Part shown: positions 21,701-35,593 of the stretch, in pieces
Position numbering within the stretch: position 1 is the first letter of the stretch
Layout: each line of letters begins with the position of its first letter
DNA from: Acanthornis magna
Taxonomy: Eukaryota > Chordata > Aves > Passeriformes > Acanthizidae
Direction of reading: 5' to 3'
Length of the DNA stretch: 64,000 nucleotides
NCBI GenBank assembly: GCA_036785705.1
Contig: JAWUZG010000056.1
Coordinates: 10,526,501-10,590,500, forward strand
The notes under the pieces: model-generated
Database searches by the model: none
What the model saw: the letters and a program-made list of their open reading frames with translations, nothing else
Told to the model about the DNA's origin: nothing
Translations under genes and position numbers: made by a program

Positions 21701-24700
21701 CCTCTGATCTCTGTGAGTGGACAAAGAAGTTTCCAGATTGCAATGGACCCAGAGGTGCTCCTGGGGCTGTGCCTGAACACTGAGAACACTCTGTGCTCCC
21801 ATGTCCCAGGAAGGATGAGGTGCCTGGGGCGGGGCTGCTGGAAAATCGAGTTGGTGGAAGAGGTTGTGTTAGAGGTGCCCTATTTGGCTGCTGCAAATGC
21901 CTTGACCTCATATTACTGAGCTGGAGTGCCAAAACTGGGCAGGAGCAGCAAGATTTTCCCATGGAAGGAACCTGCTGCTGCTTTGAGCAGGTCCAGAGCA
22001 TTTTCTGTGAGTGGTGGAGCTCTGAAGGTTTAACATGCCTACTGCTGCTCTTTGACAGAAGAAGTACCCAAGGGATGAGGTTCAGACATTTATCTGAATT
22101 TGGGACTTTATAAAAAAACCATGAGGAGTGTGGGGTAATCTTTTTAGTGAGTCTGAAACAAAAATAATTTACAGCTTTTAATTTTTATTTCTTAGCCACC
22201 AAAGCCTTGATGTTCTACATTAAAAAAAAAAACAAACCAAAAACCTGTAGAGGAGTTTGTGGAAATGGGCTTATTCCTCCTTTTGTTTTCTTACTTGTGT
22301 TTTACATGAGGTATGCATGGAAATACGCTCTGTTTAATGAAATGTTAGTGATTTCCCACTGTGGAAAAGACTGGCTTATCTGAGTCTGTCACACTTGCCT
22401 GATATTAATTGATTAAATATTCATTTGCTAATTTGGAATCCCGTGGCTGTGTGAGCACAATGAACAGCCTGCAGAGGTCACAGCCACTGCTGCTGGAGCA
22501 GGAGCACCCAGCGGAGAGGGGACGGTGGCTGCTGGCAGGGGAAAAACTGCTGTCCATCCTGGACGAATGGCCACCATGAAGGGCCCTTTGTGTTCCAGCG
22601 GGACACATCCTGAACTCTGCCCTGGGTGTCCTGTGTGTGCAGCCTCCCTTCAGGCATGCCCAAGGAGTCTGGGTCCTGTTCCGTCCTGCTCCCACCTCCC
22701 TCCCAATTACAGACGCAGATCTTTGCTCTCAGATCCTCCTCCCGTCTCTCCTGTGCCCAAACATGATCTCCCCAAAGGCTGCCCACGGTCTGGCTGTGCT
22801 TTTGAACAATTGCTAGAGTGCACTGTGTCCTGGCACCAGTTAATTCCTTGCACTGAGCTGCAGTGCACATCTTTAGGAATGAGACCTGTGTCAAAAACTT
22901 CTAGCTCTGCCAGGAAAATGGGCTTGCAATTAGATTTCAGCTACACAGGGAAGGGAGACAATAACATTTTCTTCTCTTTATTCAGCCTGATTCCTTTTTA
23001 AACCATATTAAAATGCATCAGAAGTGCCAGCCATTATAAAAATCTGAGATACCAAGCAAATGAGGTAAGTAAAATTAGCGGCAATTGTGCTCAGACTACG
23101 TTCTACTGAGAAATATTAGCAAGATGGCTCCCTGGAGACAAGCCTGGCTTTTAGAGGAAGCACTGAGACTGTTGTAGCGAGCTGGTGAGGTCTCATGACT
23201 TAGTTATGAGACATCAGATTTTTATTTTAAGACTTACATTATCAGAATTTCAATATTTTGTGTGCCACTCCAGGCGTTGTCTTAAGGCTGTACTCTTGTT
23301 GCTGATTTTTACTCAACCCTGCTTGAAAAGTGAGCCTGAATTTTTATAGACATTGTACAGAAGCATTGCTCTGCACTGGACACTGTGATGGAACATTGCT
23401 CTCATAATGGTATTAAACCAAAAAACTTTGTCCAAATAGGTCTCAAAAATTGATAAAAAAGGACAAAAATAAGCAATGCATTGAAACAAGGGAAGTTTGG
23501 TACATTTGGGAGTTCAGAATACAGAGTTAAGAATCAGGTTCAGCATCTTTCTGCTGTCTAATGTAGATGAGTAATAATATCATTCGGAGAAGAGTTTGTG
23601 GCTTTTGACTTTTGTATCTCAATTAAAATACACAAGATCTAAAAGAAAAAAAAAAAAAAGAAAAAGCAGAATAAAAAACTTGTACCTGTCCGTTCTTTTC
23701 AGATTCTTGAATGAAAATGTTATTTCAAGACAGGCATGTATTGGTAAGTGCTAATAAGCAAAGATTAGGCTGTGGGAGCTGTGTCCCTCTGAAGGTATCT
23801 GAGCAGTGCTAGAGGGAGCCCCAGTGGCAGGAAGGGTGATGAGGATGAGGGGATTGGTGGTGACCAGGGATGGCTGTGAGCTCATTGCTCATGGACTTGG
23901 TCAGCAGTTTTCTGTCTGCCCCAGGCTTGTTTTTTGTGTGTGTTCCTGGATTTTGGGGTATAGGCTTTACTGATGCTTATATAGGTGAGAGGTTTTGGTA
24001 GGAGAATGGGTTAAATGCCTGAAAATAAAATTATGCATCTGTCTCTTTCCTCATCTCCTTTGCATAGCTTCCAATTTCTGGGAAACTTGTAAAATTTTAA
24101 TACTCTCAAAGTGCAAATAGAGCTCAAATTGGTCAATGGTTGAAAAGCTGCTGGGAAAACAGATATCTGGACAAGCACACATGTGTAGTATGATTGCCTA
24201 AGACTTATTTCTTTGGGGGGATTGGACAGAAAAATCTACTTTGGACAGAAGCTTTCATGCAAGGGATTCTGTGCCTGCTCATTGTGTATGCATGAAACTT
24301 CATTTAGCATTAACTAACATCAAAGGGGAGAGTAGTTTCCCATATTAGTTATGGGAAACAACTCTTATTTCCAGGTTTTTTTAAGAGGAAAACATTTGTG
24401 ACAATTTCTGAGTTATAAAAATTAAAAAAAAAAAAAGAATGTTTTGGGGTTCTTGTTTAGTGTTTGTGCTCAGCAGTGTCTGGTGGTCCTTTTCACAGAG
24501 TCGTTATCTCTTAAGTAATAAGCAATAAGCTGAGCTGGTTTGTTTATACAGTAAATTATTGTATGCAGCATTCAGCTGCCATGGACTGGTCAGGTGTGAG
24601 GCTGAGGGGGTTTTTTATCTCTTAAGTGTGAGGTTTTATGATATGAGCTGGGCTGTGCTTGCAGAGAATTCATCAGTCTGTGGTTAGGGTCAAGAGAAAC

Positions 24701-27479
24701 AGCAGTGCTGAGTGACTGCACTTTCTGAGCTTGTGAGTGTACAGCTACAGTGCTTCAATTGACTCCAAACTCTTCATAATATAGTGCTCATGGAAGAATC
24801 CTCTGTTTAAAGAGTACTGCCAAATCTGATTTTCTCCTCCATCTTTTTCACAATGTGTAGTAAATAGTGGTAAAGGACATTGTGCCTTGAAAGCACAGAG
24901 ATGAGTGATTAGGAAAGGTGCTGATTTTTGAATTACAGGAAGTTCAGCACTGTTCACTAATGAGTTATTACAGCCAAATTTGTCCATGTTGGCACTGCTG
25001 GGACCAGAGAGTTTGTAGTAGGTACTGTGTGGATTGCTGGTTTCAACAGAGTAGCAGCCACAGCATTAGGTAACCTCTGCTGAATGATGAATTTGTGGAT
25101 AACTGTGATGCTTCACCAATCAATCTCCTACTGATCCTGCCTCCCAGGATCGATGCTGTCATGAGAGAATTGAAGGGGATGCCATTATTTATACAGGAGA
25201 ATTGACCGTCTTGTAGAAATATTTTTCACTCCTTCTGAAATGCAGTGTTTCCATCAGAAATCCTCTAGACTTCACAACACCCAAATAATTTCTGTGACCT
25301 AGTGTCTAGTACAGGAAATGCTGCTAATCACAGCCTTTGTGCCACACCATTCTGTTATGTCTTCACTGCCTCTGTCTTTCCTTTGGCTTATCTAGATTTA
25401 ATAAGCAAGCTGGAAATGATGTAATTTTGAATTAATAATGTGAGTCTTGGTAGAAGAAAAGGAGGTAACTAAGTCTAAATAGATTTTATTGAGTTCACAT
25501 GTTCTCTGATTACTTTGCAGAATTCTGATATTGATTATTTGCTAAATTGATAGCTTTCTTGCAGGCACATTAGTGAATTTTCTTAATGAGCCTAATCCAT
25601 CCATCCACATCCACTTATTAAAATTAGGGTCTTCTTTCCCCATGCCTCTGAACATGCTGTCAGCAAAATCGTGCTGGAGGGATGAATGGATTTTCAGGAC
25701 TGATGTGCTTGTCTGAAGAACCTGACTTGGAAGCAACAATTCTTGGGTCAAAAACATTCTTGTTGCTTTGATACAATTTTGTAAATGATGAAATTAGCAC
25801 AAAAAGCTTAGTGCCAGTGAAAACTGAATTTCCAGTTGTCTTATATGGCCAAATGCTCACAGTACCCTTTTGCCCCATGTCCGTGTAACTTCCTACATTA
25901 GTATTTCTGTATATATCTTGCTAGTAACTAATAGGAAAATTAACTTTGAGAAACACAGTCATTACTTCTAGCCTATCCAATTTAAATGCCCTAAATTAGC
26001 ACAATAATTTCTTGACAAGTAACACTCAGTTGTGTATTCTCGGCAAACAGTGCTTCAGCCAGCTCTTTCTCCATTGCTGATTGCAAAACAATCAACACTC
26101 TTCACCAGGAGACCTTTGCTGAGACAGGAGTTTCTTTCAACTTAAAGGATAGAATTAGCCAATCGTAGAAAAAAATTACCCTTATAAAAATTATAAGTAA
26201 ATGAGATTCTTTTATTTGTTCCCAAGTTAAAACTGAGAAAAACAGAAGGTTTCCTTATATTGCTGACTGTGGCCTCTGCTGTAATTGGGAAATTTGTACA
26301 TTTGAAGGGAGAGTGCATTTTCTGGTTTTTAAACTCTACTGGTGTGTGGCTACCAAACTGCTCTAAACAAGTTCTACATATTAGCTGTATCCAAAACATT
26401 TGCATTAGAGCAGGAGGAAGGAAAGAAGGAACCTTTCCTTTGTTCACCACTAAATAAACTTTCAAAATACACTTGTTGTTTGGCTAAAATTGTGCTAATT
26501 CCACAGAGATTTAGAAAAACTTGTCTGTTTTCCTATCCTGCCTCTTGAAAATGAGAAATTTGTTAGCAATTTCTGAGAACATTTGTTTGCAGTTCTTATT
26601 TAGTCTGCAGAAATCCATAATCTTGTTGCTATTTCAGATTTTTCTGGTAAGGTGAACAGATCGAAGGAGAGAGGTGATACAGCCAAGTCAATAATTTTGC
26701 AATGTGTGAGTTATGGATGCATCTAACTGAAATAATTTTTATAGCACATCACTTTCAGAGTCAAGATTTTTCTTCATTTCATTGTAGGTGTTCATGTACA
26801 AGGATTCTGTGAGGTAGTTTGGGACGTCTGAAAGAGCCTTTGCTTAACACATCAATTCATGAATTGTTTTAGTATAAACTTCAATGTGAATTTATTTGCC
26901 TTTTCCCTTTTCTGGTAGCGCTGTTGACTCCCAAAGCGTGGATATGTAGAGCAATTTGTGACTGAAGATAAGCTAGGGATGGTCTGTCTGAGTGACACAA
27001 TAACATTATCTTTTTCCGCCTCTGCTACTTTCTGATCAAATTAAAAGGAATTTTCTGATCAACCTTATATACAATTTTGTCAAGGATACATATTAATTTT
27101 TAGGTATGGAGACTCATTCTTGTCTTAAATTCACATTTTACCTGTTAAAATATGCAAAATTTCTCCGCTCTTTTTCAATTTCCTGTCTGCCAGTGCTATC
27201 ACAGGTGTTTTTTTATGCACTTGTGCAGCAATCTCATGTTCTGTAATTAGCATCTACAAGTTATTTGATATTCATAGTGTAAAATATTTGTTTATCAGTT
27301 CAGCAAATATATCTTAATGAATTTTAAATCATTACCTGGAAAGTATGTCTCCATTGGTTATTGATTTAACTGGAAATTAATCTGACAGGTCATCCAGAGT
27401 ATAACCAATTTCTCGCAGTGATAGGAAACCTATATTATGTTTCAAATATTAGATATCTAAAAAGGCTTCTTGCATGTTT
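21701..27479. other. Unique sequence, no gene seen (5.8 kb)
   Basis: The 21701-22060 and 22440-22800 parts are more GC-rich and produce overlapping frames on both strands up to 158 codons. None has a recognisable domain or a matching splice context. Poly-A-type runs occur near 23645-23659 and 24424-24436. A 13-bp word TTATCTCTTAAGT is present at 24504 and again at 24615, which is probably coincidence. Confidence 0.5.
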
Positions 27480-28060
27480 AGCTAATAAGATTGTGTACGA
27501 GTTGCTTGCAGTCGACACAAGTGTAAGACACGCTGTCAGTAATTAGTATGCGCTGCCAGACTTTGATTATACCAGCTCTTTGACCTATTTTTAACAGAAA
27601 CTAGGGCAGTCCTTTGGATTGCCTTTCCCTGTCCCTGGACACCCTGCTGTGTTATGTGCTTCATATTTGACATTATAACATTCGACTGCGGTGCCAAACT
27701 GCAGAATATCCCTCGGGGGTTTTCATTGAAACAGATGTAACAGATGTCTGCCCGCTCTGAAGTGCACAGTGGTTTCTGATAACAGTCACACAGTAAACGA
27801 TTTTTTTCTGCATTGTTTAGTAAAGATTGCTGTAGTCCACAGAACCTTTTGGAGCATACTGCGTCGAAGATTATTTTGGAAATAATTTTCAGACTGATCC
27901 GAAAGATTCTACTCTGTCCCCACCTTGTTCATTTGCATCTCAGGCTCAGGTTACGGCTAATGATTTAATAGTCATTACTGGGAGATAACATTATTGACTG
28001 TTAAACTATTGGACACATGCACACTGCTGTAGACACATGTTAGCTACTGGGAGTTAGAAA
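27480..28060. promoter_or_regulatory. Candidate non-coding regulatory block
   Basis: One of the most motif-dense blocks of the window. It has GTCAGTAATTAGTATGCGC, two TCF/LEF-type words (GACTTTGATTA, CTCTTTGACC) followed by a MEF2-like CTATTTTTAA, a POU octamer ATTTGCAT at 27931-27938, and GCTAATGATTTAATAGTCATTA. Several CpGs remain (CAGTCGACAC, ACACGCTG, ATTCGACTGCGG, TGCGTCGAAG). There is no open frame of note and no repeat. It resembles a conserved enhancer, but alignment is needed. Confidence 0.33.
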
Positions 28061-28269
28061 AAAACATCTAAAAGCTACTGTCAGGAAATTCAGTAATGCA
28101 TGGCTTTGCTAGGAATATGCTTTAAGATGCTTTAAAACAAATGCAGCACTGGAGACTTCAAATGCTTCAGGACAAGACCCAAACCTTTTGCTTTGCTCTA
28201 TTTCAAGCTGTTTCTTTATGCCTCTCTGCAGCTTTGGGGAGCTGGGAGTGTGTGAGTGGCAGTTCCTGC
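28061..28269. other. Unique sequence, no gene seen
   Basis: Transition from the AT-rich block to purine-rich sequence. Chance frames on both strands only. Confidence 0.45.
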
Positions 28270-28640
28270 AGGAGCCAAGCAGGAGATGAACTGAACCGTG
28301 CTGAAAGAGGGGAAGAGAGAGGTTGGCTGTGGATGTGAGAGTGGGCAGAGGAAGAGGAGGAGGAAAAACAGCAAGAGCTGAGAACACAGCCTAAGCAGGG
28401 ATGTGTGGAACAGATGCTTGGGGCTGGAGTGGATGTTTGCTTCATAAAGAATTGTCTGGCCTGGATACCGAGGTGAAGGACAAGAGGAATGTGGGAGGAA
28501 AGGAAGGCTTGGATAGCGGACGAAGATAGGAGAAGGTTTCACTGGAGGAACTGCAAGAGAAATTGTGACTGTGTGGAGGGGTGGTGGGAATGGGTGTGAG
28601 TAGGTGTCTGACCTCTGTGTTCAGGAAGGTAGGGAAGGGG
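28270..28640. repeat. Purine-rich (G+A) stretch on +
   Basis: Strong excess of G and A on the + strand, with GAGGAAGAGGAGGAGGAAAA, GGGAGGAAAGGAAGG and GGTAGGGAAGGGGG words. It is not a perfect tandem repeat. The minus strand therefore reads Ser/Pro/Leu-rich and yields three overlapping spurious frames. No known repeat family was recognised. Confidence 0.5.
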
Positions 28641-30530
28641 GTCTGTGTTACAGAATGTGTCTGTGGGATTTTCTTTCAGGAGTAGCACAGGTTGAAAAAA
28701 AATCACCTGTTTGCCTGCAATTCTTTGTGGTGTTCAGAAAAATGCACGGACAGTCTATACAGAGGGAGTTCAGTGACTGGTTCTCCAGTGAATTTTCATC
28801 TCTGTCAGTCCTTAATCCTCAGGACTTGGCCTCATCTTCAGTTTCAACCTTTGGAGATTGAAACCGATGGCTGCCATCCACCCCTCGTGTGTGTGCTGCT
28901 CCGATCAGAAGCCATCACCTGCTTTGGGTGGGAATGCTGTCCTGGATGATGCTGCGTCTTCCCCTTGCTTTCAACCTCCCCTTGCTTTCAGTATTGGCAT
29001 GCAGCCTTTGTGTTGGGAGAAAATGGGCCAATAAATGGGATTTGGTTGCCCATGCACAGACTAAGGAGAAACCACGTTCTTTGGAATTGAGTGAATGAAC
29101 AAAAAAACTTTTCCCTGCTCTTGGTGTGAAATCTTGGTGTTTCTCTCCAGAAACAGGGAGGGGCTATTGTTTCTGACACAAACAATGTGTAGCTTCAGAG
29201 ACTCTTCTGAGTGTGTGGCTCTGGCTCTCTGAGAATTTGTCTTGCTCAGAGTCAAGCTAGTGTTTCTGAAAATCCCACTTGATTTGCTTGCCTGAGTCAG
29301 GAAAGGTTTCTTTCACTGTTACACTGAAAATGTCTGTCTGTCTCTTGTGGGTTACGATAACACACTCATTACTGAAGTTGTATCTGATTGCCACACAAAG
29401 ACATTACTTGATTTTTAAATCAACATATTTGATTTTTTTTTTTCTGTCATGCTTTATTAATGACATTGTATTTTAGTTGGAAAATTAATTCCAACCATCA
29501 TGCACAGTGTTATCTTAGCAAGCAGGATCACTTCATGCATATGTAATACTCTAACCATGTCATAATTTTTTATATTTTGCCACTTCAATGGAGTAATGAT
29601 AGAACTTGCTCTGCTTTTAGAAATATATTACAGCGCTCGAAGAGGTAAATCACTGCATGGTTGACTTAAGTAATCTGGGGATGATTTATAAATCTCCACA
29701 GAAGGTTCATGCTTGGATGCATTTGTTTATCTAGATCTATTAAATTCAGTGAAGTCCCCTTGGAGTGACTGGGGAATCCCATTCTAGTGCAGGATGACAA
29801 TTTAGAAGGTGGTGGAGAGACAAGCCAGGCCCCTTTGGAGTGCCAGAGAGGTACAGCAGCTGTTGGAGCTGGACCAAAACATAACATGATGATTTTTAAA
29901 TTCCAGTCTTTTGGTGCTTCCTAAGGTAGAACGTTTCTTAATGTTCTTATAAATAATGAACAGAAAGCAAATGAAACTTCTGCGGAAACCCCAAATACGT
30001 TTGAAGGCATCTGGGAAATTAAAGCACTGAAAAGAGGTCATTTGTAGGTTCCTAGTACAGCAACTGACACGGCACTGACTCTGATCCTGAGAAATAATGT
30101 TCTTTTCGCAGCTTCAAAGCCACTGGCCTTGGTTCTTGGTGCCACCTTTGTGGAAATGTCCCATGTCCTTGTGAGAGCAATGAAGTTGTGCTGTGTTCCA
30201 TCACTTCCCTCAGAGCCCATCCTGCAAATCGCTGCAAACCCTGACACAGCAAAGTCAACGTTGGTGCTATTTGCAGCACATCTCACATCCAGGGGCTGTA
30301 AAAGCACATGAAATAAGCATCCTGCAGGCTGCTTAGGAAACAGAGTAGAGAATGTGGAGGCAGAACTTATCTGTGAGTTGGAATCTTGTGTCAGAAATCA
30401 CAGGATTGTACATGCTGTCCAAGAGCCACAGAGTCCTATGTTCTGTGTTTAGATTTATTTCTAAGAAACTGTTTCAGGTGACAAGAATGCTTGTCTCCAC
30501 ATGTAATGAAAAAATGAGTTCTTGGAGCAA
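28641..30530. other. Unique sequence with a small tandem duplication
   Basis: CCCCTTGCTTTCA occurs at 28961-28973 and again at 28978-28990 (period 17 bp). The remaining frames overlap each other antisense and show no domains. Confidence 0.5.
28961..28990. repeat. Small direct repeat, period 17 bp
   Basis: A 13-bp unit is perfectly repeated with CCCCTTGCTTTCA as its core, separated by AACCT-type sequence. It looks like a simple slippage duplication. Confidence 0.85.
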
Positions 30531-30557
30531 TTTTTTTTTTTTTTTTTTTTTTTTTTT
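30531..30557. repeat. Poly-T run (T27)
   Basis: 27 consecutive T with no identifiable retroelement body beside it. Confidence 0.95.
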
Positions 30558-31417
30558 GAGAACTGGAGAGCCCTATATAGGTTTTAGGTTTCCTTGATTC
30601 AGATTTCTGCAGATTAAGTCCAAGGACTGTAGACAGTTTCTTAATGAAAGAAATCTAGTTGTTTTTGAACTTCACTGATGGCACATGCTTTCTTTGGGTC
30701 ATAATCTTTATTAGGTCAGTGTGACAATATTAATCTTCAGGTGTAAAATATGCAGGCTGTTTTTTCATTTAATATTGAAGTGATGATTGCATGGTGTTAT
30801 ACCTGATCCAGCGATGTCTCTAAGACAGCAGCAGTCCCAGAATTTTAGAAGGCATAGAATATAAAGGGTAGCAATGAAAGTAAGTAGAAAATATGCTTAA
30901 AGGCATGGGTTGTTGCAGTTATGAATTATGTATAACTTCAATGTTTCCATCCCAAGCAGCTGCACTGAGAGCTCTCTACATAACATTTATCAATTGCAAA
31001 AAGAAGATACAGGTATTTGCTTTATTTTAATGTTCCATTTTGTGTGTGGACTGAGTTGTGGTTCTGTGTGGGAGAAATTCTGATGTTGGTATGATATGGA
31101 AGAACATTTTGCTATCTGTAACCAAGGACATGGGTCAGGAAAGAAATCTGTGATAGTCAAATATGTAATTTTTGTCTCTCTTTTTTTTAAACTCCTGTTC
31201 ACACCCATTTTTAACTATAGAGGGAATGGATTATACTTCCTTGCTCTGAAAACTCTGAAAAATATCTTGCATTCTAAGCAAATTTGCAGCTTATGCCATG
31301 TGCTTTGGGTTTTCATTCTGAAATTCATGAAAATGAAAAATGCTATTATGAAAGGCAGCCTGCTTTCTGATCTTAACCCCTAACACAGTTCATTGTCCTG
31401 GTCCTGCTGAAATGTGC

Positions 31418-31469
31418 AGAATCTTAAATGTCAAATTTTGTCTTAAGAGAATCTCAAATGTCAATTTTT
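31418..31469. repeat. Diverged 30-bp tandem duplication
   Basis: AGAATCTTAAATGTCAAATT (31418) and AGAATCTCAAATGTCAATTT (31448) are near-identical over about 22 bp at a 30-bp period, with two mismatches. It is an old local duplication. Confidence 0.75.
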
Positions 31470-33212
31470 TAAAATTTAAAAAAAAAATTATTTTCCTACT
31501 GGGAGCACCCTGTTTTAAGAAGGAGAAAAAAGCTGCACACAGTGACAGTGTAATAAATAAATTAAAACTGGCAAGCTGAGGCTAAGAATTTTGGGATGGA
31601 AAAGACATAATTCAGTTCTTTCTTTTTCATTGCTGTGTATTCTGGTAGCTTCTTCAGAGCTAAAGTGGAACTGTGTGCCTGAGGTGCTCATGTGGAAAAC
31701 AGTGGTAAAGCTCCCTTGCCTATCCTCTTTTGACTCTCCACTCCAAGTATCCAGGGGTAAACCATGACAAAGTGTGTAATTATTTGATTATTTATTTCAC
31801 TTAAGTGCATTTTTCCACACTGTTTTTTGGGTTTATTTTAGTCGCATAAAACGACATGCCTTGAAAAAGTCATTAGCAGAAAATAGTAAAGCAGATGAAT
31901 TTGAGAGAGTGTTGTCTGTGGTGTCTATGTGTACCTTGAAAATATTTCCATTATAAGTGTAAGGAATGCCACAGAAACCACAGCAGCATTAACCCAGGCT
32001 GCAATAATTCTATTTGCATTTTAACTTCTGCAAGTATATTGCAAACCAGCAAACACTAGAACCCAGCTCCTTCGGAAGGTGAGGTGTGAGCCTCTTGGGT
32101 TTGTGCAGTGGTTGCTAAAGAAAAGTCTTGATACTGAAAAGCATTTAACAGATTAAAACAGCGTTCTTCTGCCTATGGATATATTACATGACAGAACTGC
32201 AAGATAAATATTAGTTTGAGGGTTGGCTTGGAAAGATTCCGCAGAAAACACCAATTTGGACTAGAGGGGGCTTGGAAATGAGTTTCCTTCAGCTGGCTGA
32301 CAGAAAGTTAACCTGTCCTGAAAGAGAATTGGTGTTCTGTGATGTATCTTCCTTTTGTGCAGTGGTGGCATGTGTTAACCTTCCTGCTGTAACTGCTCCT
32401 TCCTTTCAGCAAAGAAAAAAGCTGCAACAAGGCAACCTGTCGGGCTGTGTAATGATTTTGGCTGCTCTGTGGCAAAGGAGGATGTAGGAAGGATCTGTCA
32501 GGTTAGGAAGGAAATGTACTCTCAAATTAAGCATCTGTGTGTGTCTCCTGAGTGTTATGCTCTCACTGAGGGAAGATGAATGAAGCTACAGACAGAGGTC
32601 AGGTTGTGGATGATTTTTGGCTGCTTGACTCTGTACAGGTGGCTTGGTGATGGTGCCAGGGTTTTTGAGCAGTTTTTTTTCTATAAAATGCCCATTTTGG
32701 TTCATAACTTCACTGAATTCTATCTTTTGGGGTGTACTTCTCCACAATTTAGGTTGAGGTATTCTTCCATCTATACTAATGTAGTCATGTTGAAGAATGA
32801 GGGATGGAAAACATAAAATACTTTGTCCCTTTAAAACAATCATCTTCCAAATATTTTCTTTTGCAAAACTAACTTTTATCATGCTAGTCATAGGATCTTC
32901 TTTTGAGAGTTCAGGATGCATTTCTTCCTACACAAGCCTACTCAAATCTGGCCAAACTTTGAGTGCACCTAGAAACATTAGCTTTGTTTAATTACAAGTT
33001 GGTCTTTAATTTCCTGCACCAGTAGGAATGAGCAGTTTGCCTTCAAAGGCTAGTTTGACATGAGTGCTGAGCTGGCTGGTAGATGTTAATTGTTATTCCC
33101 CATAGTTACACTGAAGCTGGAACAGGAGGTTCTAATCGGATAACTAGATGGTGTTTGATTCTGTACAACCCTTGCTTACATGATTTGTATATAATAACAT
33201 TCAACCCTGTTT

Positions 33213-33226
33213 AAAAAAAAAAAAAA
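33213..33226. repeat. Poly-A run (A14)
   Basis: Fourteen consecutive A; no associated retroelement recognised. Confidence 0.9.
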
Positions 33227-35567
33227 TCAGTAGCTCCATTGCTGCATTTTTAAAACTGCCCTTGCGAGGATTTTATATTAAGTATATTTCTACTGCTAAT
33301 CCGATAATATTTTTCGGTTTTGATACAAAAAAGTGTTCATCAAAATAAGAAAGTGACAAGTGGAAAATTATTTTTTTAATACTTAATGTGAAAGCATCTG
33401 CTGGAATTATGCAGCATATGCTGAAGATAAGCAAATACCAACATGTGTCACGGTGCCCCAACATTGACTTAATCAAAGCACAGACAGTATTTTTTTCTGA
33501 CTCTGATGAGCTCAGGGTCTGGCCCATTTATTAAACATTCTTTGTGTTGCTTAGTAGTATTATTTTCTAAGCTTTTTCCCCTTCATATGCTCCTGCTATT
33601 AACTGAAACATTTTGCCATCTGTTTTTAGGTGGGGTAGGGAATTGATTACTGATTAAAATATTTCCAAGCCTATCTATAATTTAAATGTAAAGGCATATC
33701 ATTTTAAGTGTCATTGAGTTTAAATGGAAATTGTGACCAGATTAATAATGTGTTGAGTTTGTGTGATGGCACAACTCCAAAGCATCAGCTCAGTGCAAGC
33801 TGCTACATCTGCATTTCATGACTTTAGGGGAGTGCCAAGATATTTCCAGTGGGGGCAACTGCAGAGCTCTATAACAAGGCAATGGATGCCTTCTGGTCAA
33901 ACAGAATTATAGGAAATATCTGAGCTACGTGTGGCCTTGTGGTGTGTCTGCCTCACTGCTGAGGCAAGTGAAAGATCTCATCCCATGCCAGTGAAACCAA
34001 ACACAGCCTCTCACTGATATCTTCCACCATTTATTCACTCTGTGTCTGTGCTGTTAAATTTTTGTGTTATTATCTGAAATTATCGTGGCTGCTATTATGT
34101 AAAGGAGGGTACAACAGCTTGTGCTCTTCTGGGTTGCACAGCCAGGGCACAAAGCAGAGCACCCCTTTGGCCAAGAGCCTCTCTCTGCATCCAGAAGCAG
34201 TGGAAAGTGGATGGTCATAGGTTTCAGTTTCCAATGTGTAATAGTTTGAAGCTTTCTGAGGCAAAGTGAAGGTGACGATTTAAAACCCATGCTAAATCGG
34301 TGAGAGGTTCAGAATAGTGGGCTGCCAGGCTCCTGTGCTGCTCCTGTACAGTTTCTGCAAATTAACTCATTAGCTTAACTCTCTTAAATGTGGGGTTTGA
34401 GCTCTTAGTAACAATAGACCTGTAATACACAATCTGCTTTTAAAATCAACTTGCAGTGTGAGATAAAGAACACAGTATTTCCTGCTTCAATTCCTTTTAA
34501 TTTTTTAGAAAAGAATCTGATATTTAAAGACCAGATGGATTTTCTGTAAACAGTGGCACTTGTTGTTTTCCAAATTCCAAGGACCCACCAGATCATCAAA
34601 ATGTTACATTGCTTTTTCATATTTCCTGTCAAACCGATGTGTTCTGAGGTTCTTCCTTGGCCATGGTAGGTTTTAGTAGTATTAATAGGAAACTTTCATA
34701 TTATGAAATCAAAAGTTCATTTCTTATCACTTATGTCCAGGAAGCAAAAATAACGTATAGCAAAAAGTTCCCAGATACACAGATGTTTGGAGCTTTTTCA
34801 TTTAGAAAATCTTTCCTTCTGGATGAACTGTATGTTTTCCACATTGAATCATTCCATCTGAAATGCATTTTTCACGTTGTCTTGCATGAAGCAGGGAGAG
34901 GCAGTGTGGAGGCTGGGAAGGGACCAAACCTATGGATTTAGATTAGGTGTGTGTTAGGCAACCCAAACATGAAGTAAAATATGGACCAGATAACTATCCT
35001 GGCTGCTGTTCAGCTGATACTGGGATTAATTTTTGACAGGGCTCCTTTCCTTGCTGCCGGAAGGCCTGAATACAGGCAAGGGATTGATTGGAAAGAATGG
35101 GGCTTTTTGCGAAGTCTGTGTCTAGTTTGTGTTTTCTGTTGTGTGATGGGCGTTTTTGTTTTTTTTAAATTTATTTAATTTTTTAAATTTCTTGCAAAAG
35201 TTCTTCCCTTTTTTAGATGCTTTGTGGAAAGCTAAGCTTGCTGGGAGCTGGCTGTTGGGGAACCCGTACCCCAGTTGTTGCCATAAAGAAGTTGGACTTC
35301 TGCTTTGGTCCTTTTTTGTCATAATACCGAGGGAGTTACACATTTCTGGAGGCAGTTAGCATCTGCCAGCCAGATTTAGATTGTTTCACATTGATTTCTG
35401 ATAAGCCAGAACACAATGATAGCAGCCACAGCAATTACTTGATGTGGTTTTGTCATGCCTGTTGGTCTGAAATGTATTTCCTCTCCAGGTACGTTGTGGA
35501 AATTTAAAATAGACTTGCAGGATATTGTGACAAGCCACCTTAGTTCCACTGGGTCCATTAAAGCATG

Positions 35568-35593
35568 GATCCTCCATTTTGATCCTCCATTAT
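35568..35593. repeat. Tandem duplication, 13-bp period
   Basis: GATCCTCCATT occurs at 35568-35578 and 35581-35591, giving two adjacent 13-bp units. Confidence 0.85.

Noticed and set aside
21487..21919. Hydrophobic Phe/Val-rich + frames that look like membrane proteins
   Set aside because: Produced by the T/G-rich low-complexity tract at 21536-21700, not by a gene.
24504..24627. 13-bp word TTATCTCTTAAGT present twice 111 bp apart
   Set aside because: AT-rich word without extended similarity around the copies; compatible with coincidence.
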